Assembly: GCA_009838845.1 (NCBI GenBank)
Contig: VXRD01000124.1
Span: 62,001 to 126,000, forward strand
DNA length: 64,000 bases
Origin: Gemmatimonadota bacterium
GTDB taxonomy: Bacteria; Latescibacterota; UBA2968
Reading direction: 5' to 3'
The number at the start of each line of letters is the position of its first letter. Within the stretch, counting starts at the first letter, position 1. This document shows positions 35,010-44,458 of this stretch, piece by piece. Under the pieces are notes generated by a model. The model was not told the DNA's origin, ran no database searches, and saw only the letters and a program-made list of their open reading frames with translations. A program made the position numbers and the translations under genes.

Positions 35010-36428
35010 CTAATTTCTTCTTCCTGGCCAGTCTCCGGTGACTTCTTCAAATGGCGCGACGGGTTCAAATGCCTCGTCGTAATCCCCACCGTTGTGGCTG
35101 GCTTCGCAGGAGCGGAGCCATTGGCGCAGGGTCTCGCGGGTTTGTCCCATCCGCTCGCGTTGCTCGTTCGCCAAATTGGTCGTTTCTGCGCGGTCTTCAA
35201 TCATGTCAAAACACAGATCTTCACTGCCGTCGCTCGATAAATTGGTCAGGCATTTATAGCGATTGTCGATCATTGAGATGGTCGGCGCGTCAAACATTGA
35301 GTTTTTTCCGCTGTTGAATCGATATGGAATGGGAACGGGACGTTCTGTCATGTTTCCCTCAATCACGGGCAGGAGACTGATGCCGTCAATGGGGCGATTA
35401 TCGGGCATTTCATATCCCATGACCTCGGCGATTGTGGGAAAGTAATCCAGTGTGCTGCACGGCATTTCCACTGTGCGCCCGGGTTCTGCATGACCCGGCC
35501 AGTGCAATAGCGCGGGTACGCCCACGCCGCCGTCAAACAAAGATCGTTTTCGCCCGCGCAATCCGCCTGTTGATCCCCGGCTGCGACCACTTTGACCCGT
35601 GCGGCCTTCTGGCCCGTTGTCCGAACAGAACCAGATCATGGTGTTGTCGGCTACGCCCCATGCTTCCAATGCGTGATATAACCGCCCCACCTGATCGTCT
35701 ATGGCGGTAATACAGCCGTAATAGTGCTGTTCATCTTCGCTGTATTCGGAATACATTGCGCGATATTCCGGTCCGGCAACGACGGGGCTGTGGGGTGCGT
35801 GAAACCAGATTGTCGTAAGGAATTGCTCACCATTTTCAACAGCTTGTTCGATAAATGGTATTGCGCGATCCATCAATACCCGGGAGTCGCATCCTTCCAG
35901 ATTTTCCGTTGCCAGTTTTCCATTTTCGTAGTACGGAGAGGCCCAGGGACGGTCCAAACGCTTTCCGGATCTCTGGTTAATATCTACTGCTGGATCCCAG
36001 GTGGGAACCGCGTATTCCGTGGCAAAAGACGCATCGTAATCCCGCTCCCAGGGTGGGGCGTAATTGCGCGCTGGATTGCGATTGGGTTTGCCCGAATAAT
36101 TCGGGTCCAGGGTTCCCAGATGCCATTTGCCAAAGTGTCCGGTCGCATAGCCGAAGGATTTTAACATTCGCGCCAGTGTTATTTCCTGTGTGGGCAAGTG
36201 TCCGCGATTGGCATGTGTTACGCCATATCGAAAATAATGCCGCCCGGTTAAACACGTGCCCCGCGTTGGGGAACACACTGGTCCTCCCGCATAAAATCGC
36301 GTGAACCGAATCCCATTGCTCGCCAGGCGGTCTAAATTTGGCGTTTTGATCACGTCGTTCCCGTTAAATCCCACATCGCCATATCCCAGGTCGTCGCACA
36401 TCATTAAAATTATGTTGGGGGTGCTCAT
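35010..36428 (-). CDS. Sulfatase (formylglycine-type)
   Basis: 472 residues. The N-terminus NIILMMCDDLGYGDVGFNG has the metal-binding Asp pair. The CSPTRGTCLTG motif near residue 52 contains C-x-P-x-R, where Cys is oxidised to formylglycine. FGKWHLG and WFCSDNGPEGRTG supply the other active-site residues. No signal peptide. The required maturase (FGE or anSME type) is not in the window; the radical SAM protein at 8770 does not look like one. It lies 10 bases upstream of the fucosidase gene. Confidence 0.92.
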   Translation of the reverse strand: MSTPNIILMMCDDLGYGDVGFNGNDVIKTPNLDRLASNGIRFTRFYAGGPVCSPTRGTCLTGRHYFRYGVTHANRGHLPTQEITLARMLKSFGYATGHFGKWHLGTLDPNYSGKPNRNPARNYAPPWERDYDASFATEYAVPTWDPAVDINQRSGKRLDRPWASPYYENGKLATENLEGCDSRVLMDRAIPFIEQAVENGEQFLTTIWFHAPHSPVVAGPEYRAMYSEYSEDEQHYYGCITAIDDQVGRLYHALEAWGVADNTMIWFCSDNGPEGRTGQSGRSRGSTGGLRGRKRSLFDGGVGVPALLHWPGHAEPGRTVEMPCSTLDYFPTIAEVMGYEMPDNRPIDGISLLPVIEGNMTERPVPIPYRFNSGKNSMFDAPTISMIDNRYKCLTNLSSDGSEDLCFDMIEDRAETTNLANEQRERMGQTRETLRQWLRSCEASHNGGDYDEAFEPVAPFEEVTGDWPGRRN

Positions 36429-36431
36429 TTT

Positions 36432-37187
36432 TCAGTCTCCATAAAATTTCACTACGGGTGGAAAATGATCATCTGGCGGCAATGTATCGGGTGCCAATTC
36501 CAGGGGATCTGTGACGACATGTTTTTTGCCGGTGTATTTTGCCGCTGCATCGACGAAAATTATCACGTATCCCACCCGCCAATCATCAGTTTGATTCGGT
36601 CCCGCGGTGTGAAATGTCATTCCGTGATGAAATGTGCAATCTCCCGCTTGAAGAGGATGCGTTACTCTGGTGCGCCACGCGATTTCCGGTGCGAATTCCC
36701 GCCATGCCTCCTGGTTATTTGTCGCCATGTCCGGTACGTCTTTCATTTCGTGCGATCCCTGTACAAATGACATGCATCCCATTTCTACGGGTGTATCCTG
36801 TAGCGCGATCCACGCCGATAGAGCATTGGAATTGCGATCATAGGGCCATTTCACCAGGTCTTGATGGAATGCTGTTGGTACTTCGAGTTCTGGCATTTTT
36901 GCCAAAATGTGATCGTGCCAGATCCGCAATCTTACACCCGCAATTTTCTCTGCGACTGCGGCGACATTCGGGTGTTGTGTCAAGTTTCGCAATACCTCGT
37001 CTTCTCGCCATACGTTCACTTTTTGGTTAAATGGACGGTTTGGATCTTTTGGCATGGCTTCCAGTATATCCAGAGATGCCTGACGAAATTTTGCAACTTC
37101 ATCCGGTGAGATGATCTGCGGGATTTTTATGACGCCATCGCGCCGGTATGTTGCCAGCATTTCATCTGTGATATCTGTTGGTGTCAT
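36432..37187 (-). CDS. Phytanoyl-CoA dioxygenase (PhyH) family
   Basis: 251 residues with an iron-binding HQD in TAFHQDLVKWPYD (about 118-120) and distal His and Arg in FHTAGPNQTDDWRVGY, as in PhyH oxygenases. MGCMSFVQGSHEMKDV is the typical core. It is placed between two sulfatase genes with gaps of only 3 and 17 bases, so it is part of the same operon. This implies an oxidative step on a product of the glycan pathway or on a sulfonate/sulfate ester (inference). Confidence 0.88.
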   Translation of the reverse strand: MTPTDITDEMLATYRRDGVIKIPQIISPDEVAKFRQASLDILEAMPKDPNRPFNQKVNVWREDEVLRNLTQHPNVAAVAEKIAGVRLRIWHDHILAKMPELEVPTAFHQDLVKWPYDRNSNALSAWIALQDTPVEMGCMSFVQGSHEMKDVPDMATNNQEAWREFAPEIAWRTRVTHPLQAGDCTFHHGMTFHTAGPNQTDDWRVGYVIIFVDAAAKYTGKKHVVTDPLELAPDTLPPDDHFPPVVKFYGD

Positions 37188-37204
37188 GGTGTTTTCCTTT
37201 TTAC

Positions 37205-38773
37205 TTATCCACGCTTTGCGAGGATATTATCCCAGGGCTCAATCCCACAACGCTCTGCCCAGGCGTCGTAAATTGCCGAGAGTTCGGATACGACATCGGG
37301 ATTGTCATTTGCCAGATCGCCGAGTTCCGATCTGTCGGCTTCAATATCGTATAGCTCCCAATCGCCCGGGTAGCGCTTGACCAGTTTCCACTTGCCTTTG
37401 CGAACTGCGCCATTGCCTTCGTGTTCCCAGATCAGATATTCTTTGCCGTTGTCCTGGTTATCAAAGATCGGTGTCAGCGATGCACCTTCGAGTGGCAAAA
37501 TCTCGTGTCCATTATAGGTCTCGGGATACTCGGCGCCCGCTATATCGAGACAGGTTGCCATGACATCGGTAAGCTGGCCGGGTTGCTCGCGCAATGTGCC
37601 GTGATCTGTTACATGAGCGGGCCAGTGTACGATAAAGGGCGTTGCAATGCCGCCTTCGTGAACCCAGTGCTTGTACAGGCGAAATGGCGTGTTGGATACA
37701 TTGGCCCAGGGTACGCCGTAGCTCTGGTACGTGGTTTCGTCACCCGGCATGATGTTTGGATCGTTGCCGCGTTGGACTGGCCGTCCATTGCGCGTGGTGG
37801 CCGGTGCAATCGCGCTGCGTCTCATGCCGCCTCCCAGCTCTTCGGCACATCCCCCATTGTCGGCTAAAAATACGATCAGGGTGTTGTCCAGTTGCCCGGT
37901 CTCTTCGAGGGATTGGACGATGCGCCCAATGCCCTGATCCATGCGATCGACTTGTGCGGCATAGACTTCCATGCGCCGCTGCTGCCACGCCTTGTGATCG
38001 GCTTCTTCCCAGGGCACTTGAGAAGAGTCGCGGTCGCTCAATCCCCATCCGGGTTTTAAGATGCCCATTTCGCGCATGCGCGCCAGACGCTCTTCGCGCA
38101 GTTGATCCCATCCCGCGGCAAAACGGTCTTTGTATTTTGCAATATCTTCATCATGCGCGTGCAGGGGCCAATGGGGTGCGGTATATGCGGTATATAAAAA
38201 GAATGGCTGATCTCCGTTTGTCTGCGCGTGTTCGCGGATATAATCCGCTGCCTGATCGCTGATGGCGTCGGTCAAAAAGAAATCCTCTGGAAATTCATCC
38301 ACTGTAATTTGCTCGTTGTCTCGTGTGAGAGTTTGTGGCTTCCAATAATTGGCGGCACCGGTAATGATGCCAAAAAAGCGATCAAATCCGCGCTGACAGG
38401 GCCAACTGTGTTTGGGACCGTCTGCATCTGTATGCCGCGTAATATGCCATTTGCCGCTCATATAGGTCGCATATCCCACGGTCTTGAGTACTTCGGCAAT
38501 GGTTACGCTCTTAAAGTTCAGATCGCCCCGATACCCTTCGTATTCCCGGTCATCCATCATGTGTCCCACACTGGCTTGATGGGGGTGCAATCCCGTGAGC
38601 AGCGATGCCCGCGTAGGGCAGCACCGCGCTGTGTTGTAAAATTGGGTGAATCGCAACCCATTGGCAGCAAGTAGATCTAAATTTGGCGTGTGGATTTCAC
38701 CTCCGTAACATCCAATATCAGAATAGCCCATATCGTCGTTCATAATCAGCAAAATATTTGGTCGCTCTGGCAT
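37205..38773 (-). CDS. Arylsulfatase-like sulfatase (formylglycine-type)
   Basis: 522 residues. NILLIMNDDMGYSDIGCYGGEI at the start, then CCPTRASLLTG with the C-x-P-x-R site for formylglycine (here Cys-Cys-Pro), SGKWHIT and FLADNGGCAEELGGG; matches the arylsulfatase A/choline sulfatase group. At 522 residues it is longer than the neighbouring sulfatase. No signal peptide. First gene of the reverse run 38773-31981. Confidence 0.92.
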   Translation of the reverse strand: MPERPNILLIMNDDMGYSDIGCYGGEIHTPNLDLLAANGLRFTQFYNTARCCPTRASLLTGLHPHQASVGHMMDDREYEGYRGDLNFKSVTIAEVLKTVGYATYMSGKWHITRHTDADGPKHSWPCQRGFDRFFGIITGAANYWKPQTLTRDNEQITVDEFPEDFFLTDAISDQAADYIREHAQTNGDQPFFLYTAYTAPHWPLHAHDEDIAKYKDRFAAGWDQLREERLARMREMGILKPGWGLSDRDSSQVPWEEADHKAWQQRRMEVYAAQVDRMDQGIGRIVQSLEETGQLDNTLIVFLADNGGCAEELGGGMRRSAIAPATTRNGRPVQRGNDPNIMPGDETTYQSYGVPWANVSNTPFRLYKHWVHEGGIATPFIVHWPAHVTDHGTLREQPGQLTDVMATCLDIAGAEYPETYNGHEILPLEGASLTPIFDNQDNGKEYLIWEHEGNGAVRKGKWKLVKRYPGDWELYDIEADRSELGDLANDNPDVVSELSAIYDAWAERCGIEPWDNILAKRG

Positions 38774-38899
38774 TCGGGAACTCCTTATGTGAAGGGATTA
38801 AAAACGATCAGGGGTTCAAAATACAAAATACGAAGTCTTTTCACAATGCCCGCGTGCAGGGGTGAAAATAAAAACTGATTCAGTGACAGAGCGGGGTAC

Positions 38900-38923
38900 A
38901 ACTGGCTGGTGTTCAAGCCAGTT
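38900..38923. other. Hairpin in the 38774-38937 spacer, not a clear terminator
   Basis: AACTGGCT and AGCCAGTT pair perfectly around an 8-base loop. No T-run follows on either strand. It lies 15 bases past the stop of the UbiA-type gene. The 164-base spacer otherwise holds no supported gene; it begins with AT-rich, slightly repetitive sequence near 38815-38840. Confidence 0.35.
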
Positions 38924-38937
38924 CATCGGCTGAGAGG

Positions 38938-39804
38938 TTAGACGTAGAGTATTACACCCAGGGTTAGTAACCACAGGGCGCAGGCGATCAGGAGAGGGAT
39001 ATCGCCTAATACAGTGGAGGTGGGGTTGCCTCCCCCATCTTTTTTGTAGATGAGATAGAGGTAGCGCAACATACCGTAGATCACAAAGGGTATGGTGAGG
39101 TTGAGGTATTTGGTGCCGAGTTTTTCAATGACTTCGGGCGACATGGTGTAAAGTGCGTAGGATACCAGTGCGCCGGCTGTGACGATGGCGATCATCTGGT
39201 CGAGAAATTGTGGGGAATATTCTGCGAGGATGCGGCGGTGGGCGCTGGCATCTCCTTCGAGCAGGGCGAGTTCATGCCGGCGCTTGGCAAAGCCGAGGAA
39301 AAGAGCCAGTAGCATGGTACAGAGGATGAACCAGGAGGAAATGGCGACCTGAATCGCCACTGCACCGCCGATGGCGCGCAGAAGAAATCCCGCGGCAATG
39401 ATCATCACATCGAGTATGACGATGTGTTTGAGGTACAGCGTATAGGCGATGTTCATTACTGCATAGATAAGGAGGACGATGCCAAAATGGGGATGCACAT
39501 AAAATCCCCCGATCAGGGCGGTCAGAGCGAGGAGGACAGCGGCGATGGCGGCGACAGAGACGCGGAGAGCACCCGAAGCTATCGGGCGGTTGCGTTTTAG
39601 AGGATGCTGGTGGTCGTTTTCTTTGTCTCGGATGTCGTTGAAAAGATACGCTGCGCCAGATATGAGGCAAAAACAGAGAAAGGCCAGACTGCCTTGCAGG
39701 AGATCGCTGGGTTCAAAAATGCGTTTGGTAAAAACGAGTGCGGCCAATACAAAGACATTTTTGACCCATTCGCGCGGGCGCATCGCGTGGATGAGTTGGA
39801 GCAT
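38938..39804 (-). CDS. UbiA-family prenyltransferase (decaprenyl-phosphate phosphoribosyltransferase-like)
   Basis: 288 residues, about eight to nine membrane spans. The N-terminus AMRPREWVKNVFVLAALVF and the motif LFNDIRDKENDHQHPLKRNR (NDxxDxExD, binding the diphosphate through Mg2+), with DVMIIAAGFLLRAIGG later, resemble DPPR synthases such as mycobacterial Rv3806c. Those enzymes move 5-phosphoribose to decaprenyl phosphate; whether this one uses PRPP cannot be told. It shares the strand with the next gene upstream, but a terminator lies between. Confidence 0.85.
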   Translation of the reverse strand: MLQLIHAMRPREWVKNVFVLAALVFTKRIFEPSDLLQGSLAFLCFCLISGAAYLFNDIRDKENDHQHPLKRNRPIASGALRVSVAAIAAVLLALTALIGGFYVHPHFGIVLLIYAVMNIAYTLYLKHIVILDVMIIAAGFLLRAIGGAVAIQVAISSWFILCTMLLALFLGFAKRRHELALLEGDASAHRRILAEYSPQFLDQMIAIVTAGALVSYALYTMSPEVIEKLGTKYLNLTIPFVIYGMLRYLYLIYKKDGGGNPTSTVLGDIPLLIACALWLLTLGVILYV

Positions 39805-39820
39805 AATCGTTAGAACAGCG

Positions 39821-39855
39821 AAAAGTGCCCCACCGGTTTATAAGGCGGGGCACTT
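39821..39855 (-). terminator. Intrinsic terminator of the outer-membrane protein gene
   Basis: AAGTGCCCC and GGGGCACTT pair (nine bp, plus two more after one mismatch) around a short loop. Read on the reverse strand the stem ends in TTTT. It lies 18 bases after the stop of the gene at 39873. Confidence 0.7.
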
Positions 39856-39872
39856 GATTGCGAGAGATGGCT

Positions 39873-42800
39873 TTACAATGACAGGCCAAAATAGAATCGC
39901 ATCCCGCTTACTTCTTCGATAATGTCGGGATTGTTGCGGGACGGGACTTCGAGTTTGGTGGGACGGGCAACTATGAAATAGCCGAACATGGGCAAGCGGT
40001 AATGTGAAAACACCTGGAATCGAATTTCGGCGCCGTAGTCGAATAGGAAAGAGTCTTTGAATTTGTCCCACCGCCCACTGTGTACTTCTTCATTTACGTC
40101 AAAAATATCGCCGATGCTGGCGGCATTGGATGTGCCGCCAAACTCAAAGAAGAGCGAGGCGTAAACTTTGTCAAAAAAGAGGGGCGGCAGTTCCGCGCCG
40201 ATGTGCTTAAAGATGGGCAGGGTCAGCGTGGTGCGACCAAAGAGGGCTTTGCCGCCTGCGATTGTGAAATACGGATAGCCGCGCAAGGTGCCCAGACCAC
40301 CGAGATAATAGCGCAGGGGGTAATAGAATACGCCTTCAAATGTGCCGCCTTCTTGTTGTACTTCTTTAACGTAGCTGTCTTTGTAGGCTCCAAAGACCTG
40401 TAGGGCGAGTGTTGAGCGGCCAACGAGCGGGATAAATTCATTGAAGGAGGCGATGTATTCGTTGAATCCCACGTTGACTTTATCGCCCCGGAAAAATGCG
40501 GGTGACAGGTCTTCGCCGATTGCATCCGGGACAAAGTCCTCGTTCAGATCTGGCGTGCGGGCCAGCGAATCTATCACGGTTGCGTTGATGCGCCGATAGC
40601 GGAAGGATAATGCGCGACCGCCCGATGGGTTGATGTAGAGGTCGGTGGCGGGTTTGAGGGTGATGTAGCTCCAACCGCCCATCCATTCGTTACTTTTGAA
40701 GAAGTCGAGTTCTTTGTAGAGAAAATCGTCGAGAAGGGTTTCCTGCGATGCATAGCCCGGACCGGGAATCTGATCGGTGATGTCTTCAACCTCACCTGTC
40801 CCCAAATTGGTCTGAAAGACGCGAGAGCTGTCGTGGAGGACCTGAACGGCGTGCAGGTTTTCAGAATACTTGCGGTAGCCATAGGCCAGACTGAAATAGT
40901 GTCCGCGGCCTACCCCCATTTCGGCGCCTACCGTAAAATCGGAGAATACATCCTTAAAATCGTCTTCTTCTGTGACCGTGAGGTCTAAGTGCTGCGTGAC
41001 ATTGGGGATTAAAACCTGTTGTCCTTCGTCGTTTTGGGTGATCAATGTGCCGGTCAGTGTATCGCGCACGGTTTGGACGGTACCCAAATCCACGATGCTG
41101 TTGATGGTTTGCCTGCTGCCTCCAAAGAAGATGCGGGGGACATAGGTGCTTTGTTCAGATAGAATGGGGGTGAGGCTGTTCTGGTAGTAGAAGGCGAATT
41201 CCGAGTTGAAGTCTTGTTGCCGTCTGAAGTTTTTGCCGATTAGGGCGGTGGTTACAAAAACGTCGCTGCCGAGCAGGTCGCCCCAGGCCCATTGAACACC
41301 CGCGCTGATTTGATCCAGGCCGAATCGGTTGCCGATAAATGTGGGGCCCAGCAATGCGATGGGTGTGATGCCGTAGGAGACGAGGCGCGTGGAATACCTT
41401 CCGATGTCGTGAAGGTCGGTGATGGATTTGCCGGTGTAAATTTCGGCATAGTCTCGCGCAATACCCTCGGGGGGATCAACGGCAACGGCCTCGGATAGGG
41501 GAATGCGGTAGAGGTTGTAGTTCGCTGCATGATACCCCGCGTAGATCACGTCTTTGGCGTCGGGGGAAATCGTGGGCAAAAACGCGCCGCCCACAACATT
41601 GGTCAGTTGCTTTTGTTCTCCGGTGGCCATGTCGTGGGTGTAGAGGTTGAAGATGCCCGTGCGGTCCGAACTGAAGACAAATCCACTGCCATCGGGCAGC
41701 CAGACGGGATCGCGTTCGTCGGCTGTGGAGTGTACGATGGCTTTGAAGTTGGCATTGTTGGCATAGGCGAGGCTGTCGGGAAATGCCTTGAGGCTGTCGG
41801 CTTTTGCCTGCTGGAGGCTGTCGAGTTGTGTGTCAACTTCTTTTTTTTCCAGCGAACGCCGGCCTTTTTTCTTTTCCCAGGTTGTGGCATTCACGTCGAT
41901 GATGGCAATGTCGCGGTCTTCGCCCGTGCGGAATATGCTGAAGAGCAGGTGTTTGCCGTCGGGCGACCATTTTGGGCCAAAATACTGTGTGGCGTCGTTG
42001 TTATTTGTGAGGTACCGCACATCGGTGCCGTCGGTGTTTACAAGGCCGATGTTCGCCGTGCCATCTCTCATGGTTACAAAGGCGATTTGTTTGCCATCGG
42101 GGGAGAGGGTGGGGTCTTTGCCGCGCAGCCCCACGGTGACGCGGGTTTCTTTTTTCGTTTTGATGTCATAGGTGAAGATGTCCCAACGCGCGCCTACGGC
42201 TTTGATGTACATCAGGCTGTCGCCGCTGGCTGTCCAGACAAAGCGATTATCGACGCGGTCGGCTATTTTTGTGACTTTTTTGGTGGTGAGATCCATCACT
42301 TTGAGCTCGGTGATGAAATAGTCGCTGTCGTCGTTGGAGATAAAGCCCAGCTTGTCGCCTTGCGGGGAATAGACCGGGTGATAGTCCAAATTGCCCCTAT
42401 CGACGATCAATTCGCCTTCGCGTTCGCCGGTTTCCTGGACACCGCTTTGAACCGCGCTGTATTGTTCTTCGATATGCGCTTTCCAGTCGCGGTAGAGTTG
42501 TTTGGCCGATACGCCAGTGGCTTTTTTTAGCGAGGAGTTGAAGTTGATAATGGGTCTGTGTTCAAAAATTTGTCGGACAACAGGGGGACCAAAGCGTTCG
42601 CCAATGTAGTTGAGCATGGCATATCCCTGATTATAGACCATTTCGCCGTGGAAATTGCCCTTGCCGCCGAGTTGCCCCATGCTGGGGAGGGAGAGCAGAT
42701 CATTTTCGAGCGCGGCCATGCGCAGGAGCATATCGCGGTGTGTGTCCCAGCGGTCGTCGCCGTATTCGGTGGCTTCGTATTGCGAGATTCCTTCGGCAAA

Positions 42801-43448
42801 ACCCGAGTTGACGGCGAGGTGATACAGGCCAAGTGTAAAGCTGAAATCGGGATTTTCATTGGCGCGAGAGGCGTTGACTATGCCAATTTGGAATGGCAAG
42901 CCCTTATAGGCGGCTTTCAGAGTTACGATATGGGCGAGTTCATGGACAAAAACATTGCGTACCCAGTCACTGGTGCCGCGGATTTCCCAGTCGATGGGGT
43001 TGGTCCAAAAGTGGATGTAATTGGCGCTGTACACGGCAAAGGCATTGCCCAGATAATCCGCCTGATCGTCAACGACGACGTGGATGGGTGCAATGCGATC
43101 GACAAAGGTAGGGTAATGGCGCATGAGATTCGAGAGAACCTCATCGCAGAAATCGGCAATGTGACGGGCGGTTTTTTCGGCTGTAGAGAAGTAGATATTG
43201 AAATATCTGGTGCGGATCATTTGAGCGCCAGCCGTACGCAGTCCCAAAAGCGATGGAAAAAAGCCGTCGGCTGTTTCGGGCTTCCAATAGGTGTAGCTTT
43301 TCTGATCGGGAGACGGACGGTTCAGCGGGGTATTGGCGAGGTCAACCCCAATGGCTTTGGCAGGACCTAAAGAGGGGGGCTGTGCCTGGACGGTGTGGGA
43401 TATGAGGCCGGTGAGGCACAGCAACGTTAATATTTTGAAGACCTTCAC
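39873..43448 (-). CDS. Secreted HELAH metalloprotease-like / TolB beta-propeller / outer-membrane barrel protein
   Basis: 1191 residues. A signal peptide (MKVFKILTLLCLTGL...AQA) is followed by a gluzincin-like domain: HELAH at about 168-172, and FAEGISQYEA about 50 residues later giving the third zinc ligand. Next come five or six PD40/TolB repeats (SPQGDKLGFIS, SPDGKQIAFVTM, SPDGKHLLFSI, LPDGSGFVFSS, SPDAKDVIYAG), and finally ~450 residues of beta strands like the bacterial surface-antigen barrel, ending in RFYFGLSL. It is likely anchored in the outer membrane with the propeller and protease in the periplasm. Peptide- or polymer-related activity is inferred. Confidence 0.82.
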   Translation of the reverse strand: MKVFKILTLLCLTGLISHTVQAQPPSLGPAKAIGVDLANTPLNRPSPDQKSYTYWKPETADGFFPSLLGLRTAGAQMIRTRYFNIYFSTAEKTARHIADFCDEVLSNLMRHYPTFVDRIAPIHVVVDDQADYLGNAFAVYSANYIHFWTNPIDWEIRGTSDWVRNVFVHELAHIVTLKAAYKGLPFQIGIVNASRANENPDFSFTLGLYHLAVNSGFAEGISQYEATEYGDDRWDTHRDMLLRMAALENDLLSLPSMGQLGGKGNFHGEMVYNQGYAMLNYIGERFGPPVVRQIFEHRPIINFNSSLKKATGVSAKQLYRDWKAHIEEQYSAVQSGVQETGEREGELIVDRGNLDYHPVYSPQGDKLGFISNDDSDYFITELKVMDLTTKKVTKIADRVDNRFVWTASGDSLMYIKAVGARWDIFTYDIKTKKETRVTVGLRGKDPTLSPDGKQIAFVTMRDGTANIGLVNTDGTDVRYLTNNNDATQYFGPKWSPDGKHLLFSIFRTGEDRDIAIIDVNATTWEKKKGRRSLEKKEVDTQLDSLQQAKADSLKAFPDSLAYANNANFKAIVHSTADERDPVWLPDGSGFVFSSDRTGIFNLYTHDMATGEQKQLTNVVGGAFLPTISPDAKDVIYAGYHAANYNLYRIPLSEAVAVDPPEGIARDYAEIYTGKSITDLHDIGRYSTRLVSYGITPIALLGPTFIGNRFGLDQISAGVQWAWGDLLGSDVFVTTALIGKNFRRQQDFNSEFAFYYQNSLTPILSEQSTYVPRIFFGGSRQTINSIVDLGTVQTVRDTLTGTLITQNDEGQQVLIPNVTQHLDLTVTEEDDFKDVFSDFTVGAEMGVGRGHYFSLAYGYRKYSENLHAVQVLHDSSRVFQTNLGTGEVEDITDQIPGPGYASQETLLDDFLYKELDFFKSNEWMGGWSYITLKPATDLYINPSGGRALSFRYRRINATVIDSLARTPDLNEDFVPDAIGEDLSPAFFRGDKVNVGFNEYIASFNEFIPLVGRSTLALQVFGAYKDSYVKEVQQEGGTFEGVFYYPLRYYLGGLGTLRGYPYFTIAGGKALFGRTTLTLPIFKHIGAELPPLFFDKVYASLFFEFGGTSNAASIGDIFDVNEEVHSGRWDKFKDSFLFDYGAEIRFQVFSHYRLPMFGYFIVARPTKLEVPSRNNPDIIEEVSGMRFYFGLSL

Positions 43449-43496
43449 TTATGACTCCTTGAGATGGTGGATGGTTTGGCACACGGGTTCTGCGCC

Positions 43497-44447
43497 TTAG
43501 TTGTGCCGCAAGATACAGGCCACGCTGTGACCGGGTTCGATGTCTAAGAGTTCGGGTTTGCGGTGGGCGCAGTCCGGCGTTGCTTCGGGACAGCGCGGAT
43601 GAAATGCACAGCCCGAAGGTATGTTGACCGGGCTGGGAACATCGCCTGTTAAAATGGTGCGCGATCCCCTGACGCGCGGGTCGGGTATGGGGATTGATGA
43701 GAGCAATGCGCGTGTATAGGGATGCTGCGGATTGTCGTAGAGTTCCTGGCTTTCTGCCAGTTCGACAATTTTGCCCAGGTACATGACTGCCACGCGGTTG
43801 GAGATGTGTTTGACCACGCTCAGGTCGTGCGCGATAAAGAGATAGGCGAGGCCGAACTGTGTCTGTAAATCCTGGAGCAAGTTTACAATTTGTGCCTGAA
43901 TCGATACGTCGAGTGCAGACACGGGTTCGTCCGCGACAATGAATTGCGGTTTTACAGCCAATGCGCGGGCAATGCCAATGCGCTGTCGCTGTCCACCGGA
44001 AAATTCGTGCGGATATCGGCGGGCGACGTCAGGAGATAAGCCCACGGTGTTGAGCAGGTCGGCGACTCGATCTTTTGTTTTGTCGCTGTGGATTTTCAGG
44101 GGTTCCGAGAGGATGCCGCCGATGGTGAGACGGGGGTTTAGCGATCCGTAAGGGTCCTGAAAGATGATTTGCATGTGCCGGCGCAGTGTTCGAAGTTGTT
44201 TTTTTCCCAGGGAGAGGATGTCGGTATTTTTGAATCGCACGGTGCCTGATGTTGCATCAATAAGGCGCAAGATAGCGCGTCCCGTTGTGGTTTTTCCGCA
44301 TCCGGATTCGCCGACCAGGCCGAGGGTTTCGCCGGGAGAGATATCGAAGCTCACGTCATCTACTGCTTTGACATGCCCGGCGTTGCGCCCCCAGAGTCCC
44401 TGAGAAATGGGGTAGTATTTTTTTAGTTTTTGAACTTGAAGAAGCAC
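43497..44447 (-). CDS. Oligopeptide/dipeptide ABC transporter ATPase, OppF/DppF type
   Basis: About 317 residues. Walker [13 protein letters not shown], signature [15 protein letters not shown], Walker [15 protein letters not shown], and a C-terminal Opp-type segment with Cys ([15 protein letters not shown]), as in OppF, which may bind Fe-S. Start GTG 44447 is favoured because AAGGCGAG lies in front; the frame extends to 44474 and would overlap the oppD gene by 16 bases. It pairs with the OppD-like gene just upstream. Confidence 0.9.
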   Translation of the reverse strand: MLLQVQKLKKYYPISQGLWGRNAGHVKAVDDVSFDISPGETLGLVGESGCGKTTTGRAILRLIDATSGTVRFKNTDILSLGKKQLRTLRRHMQIIFQDPYGSLNPRLTIGGILSEPLKIHSDKTKDRVADLLNTVGLSPDVARRYPHEFSGGQRQRIGIARALAVKPQFIVADEPVSALDVSIQAQIVNLLQDLQTQFGLAYLFIAHDLSVVKHISNRVAVMYLGKIVELAESQELYDNPQHPYTRALLSSIPIPDPRVRGSRTILTGDVPSPVNIPSGCAFHPRCPEATPDCAHRKPELLDIEPGHSVACILRHN

Positions 44448-44458
44448 TATTTCTCGCC

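Noticed and set aside
41529-42530. A 333-codon open frame on the forward strand
   Set aside because: It lies fully antisense to the TolB/barrel gene, its translation has no domain pattern, and its existence follows from the codon use of the real gene.
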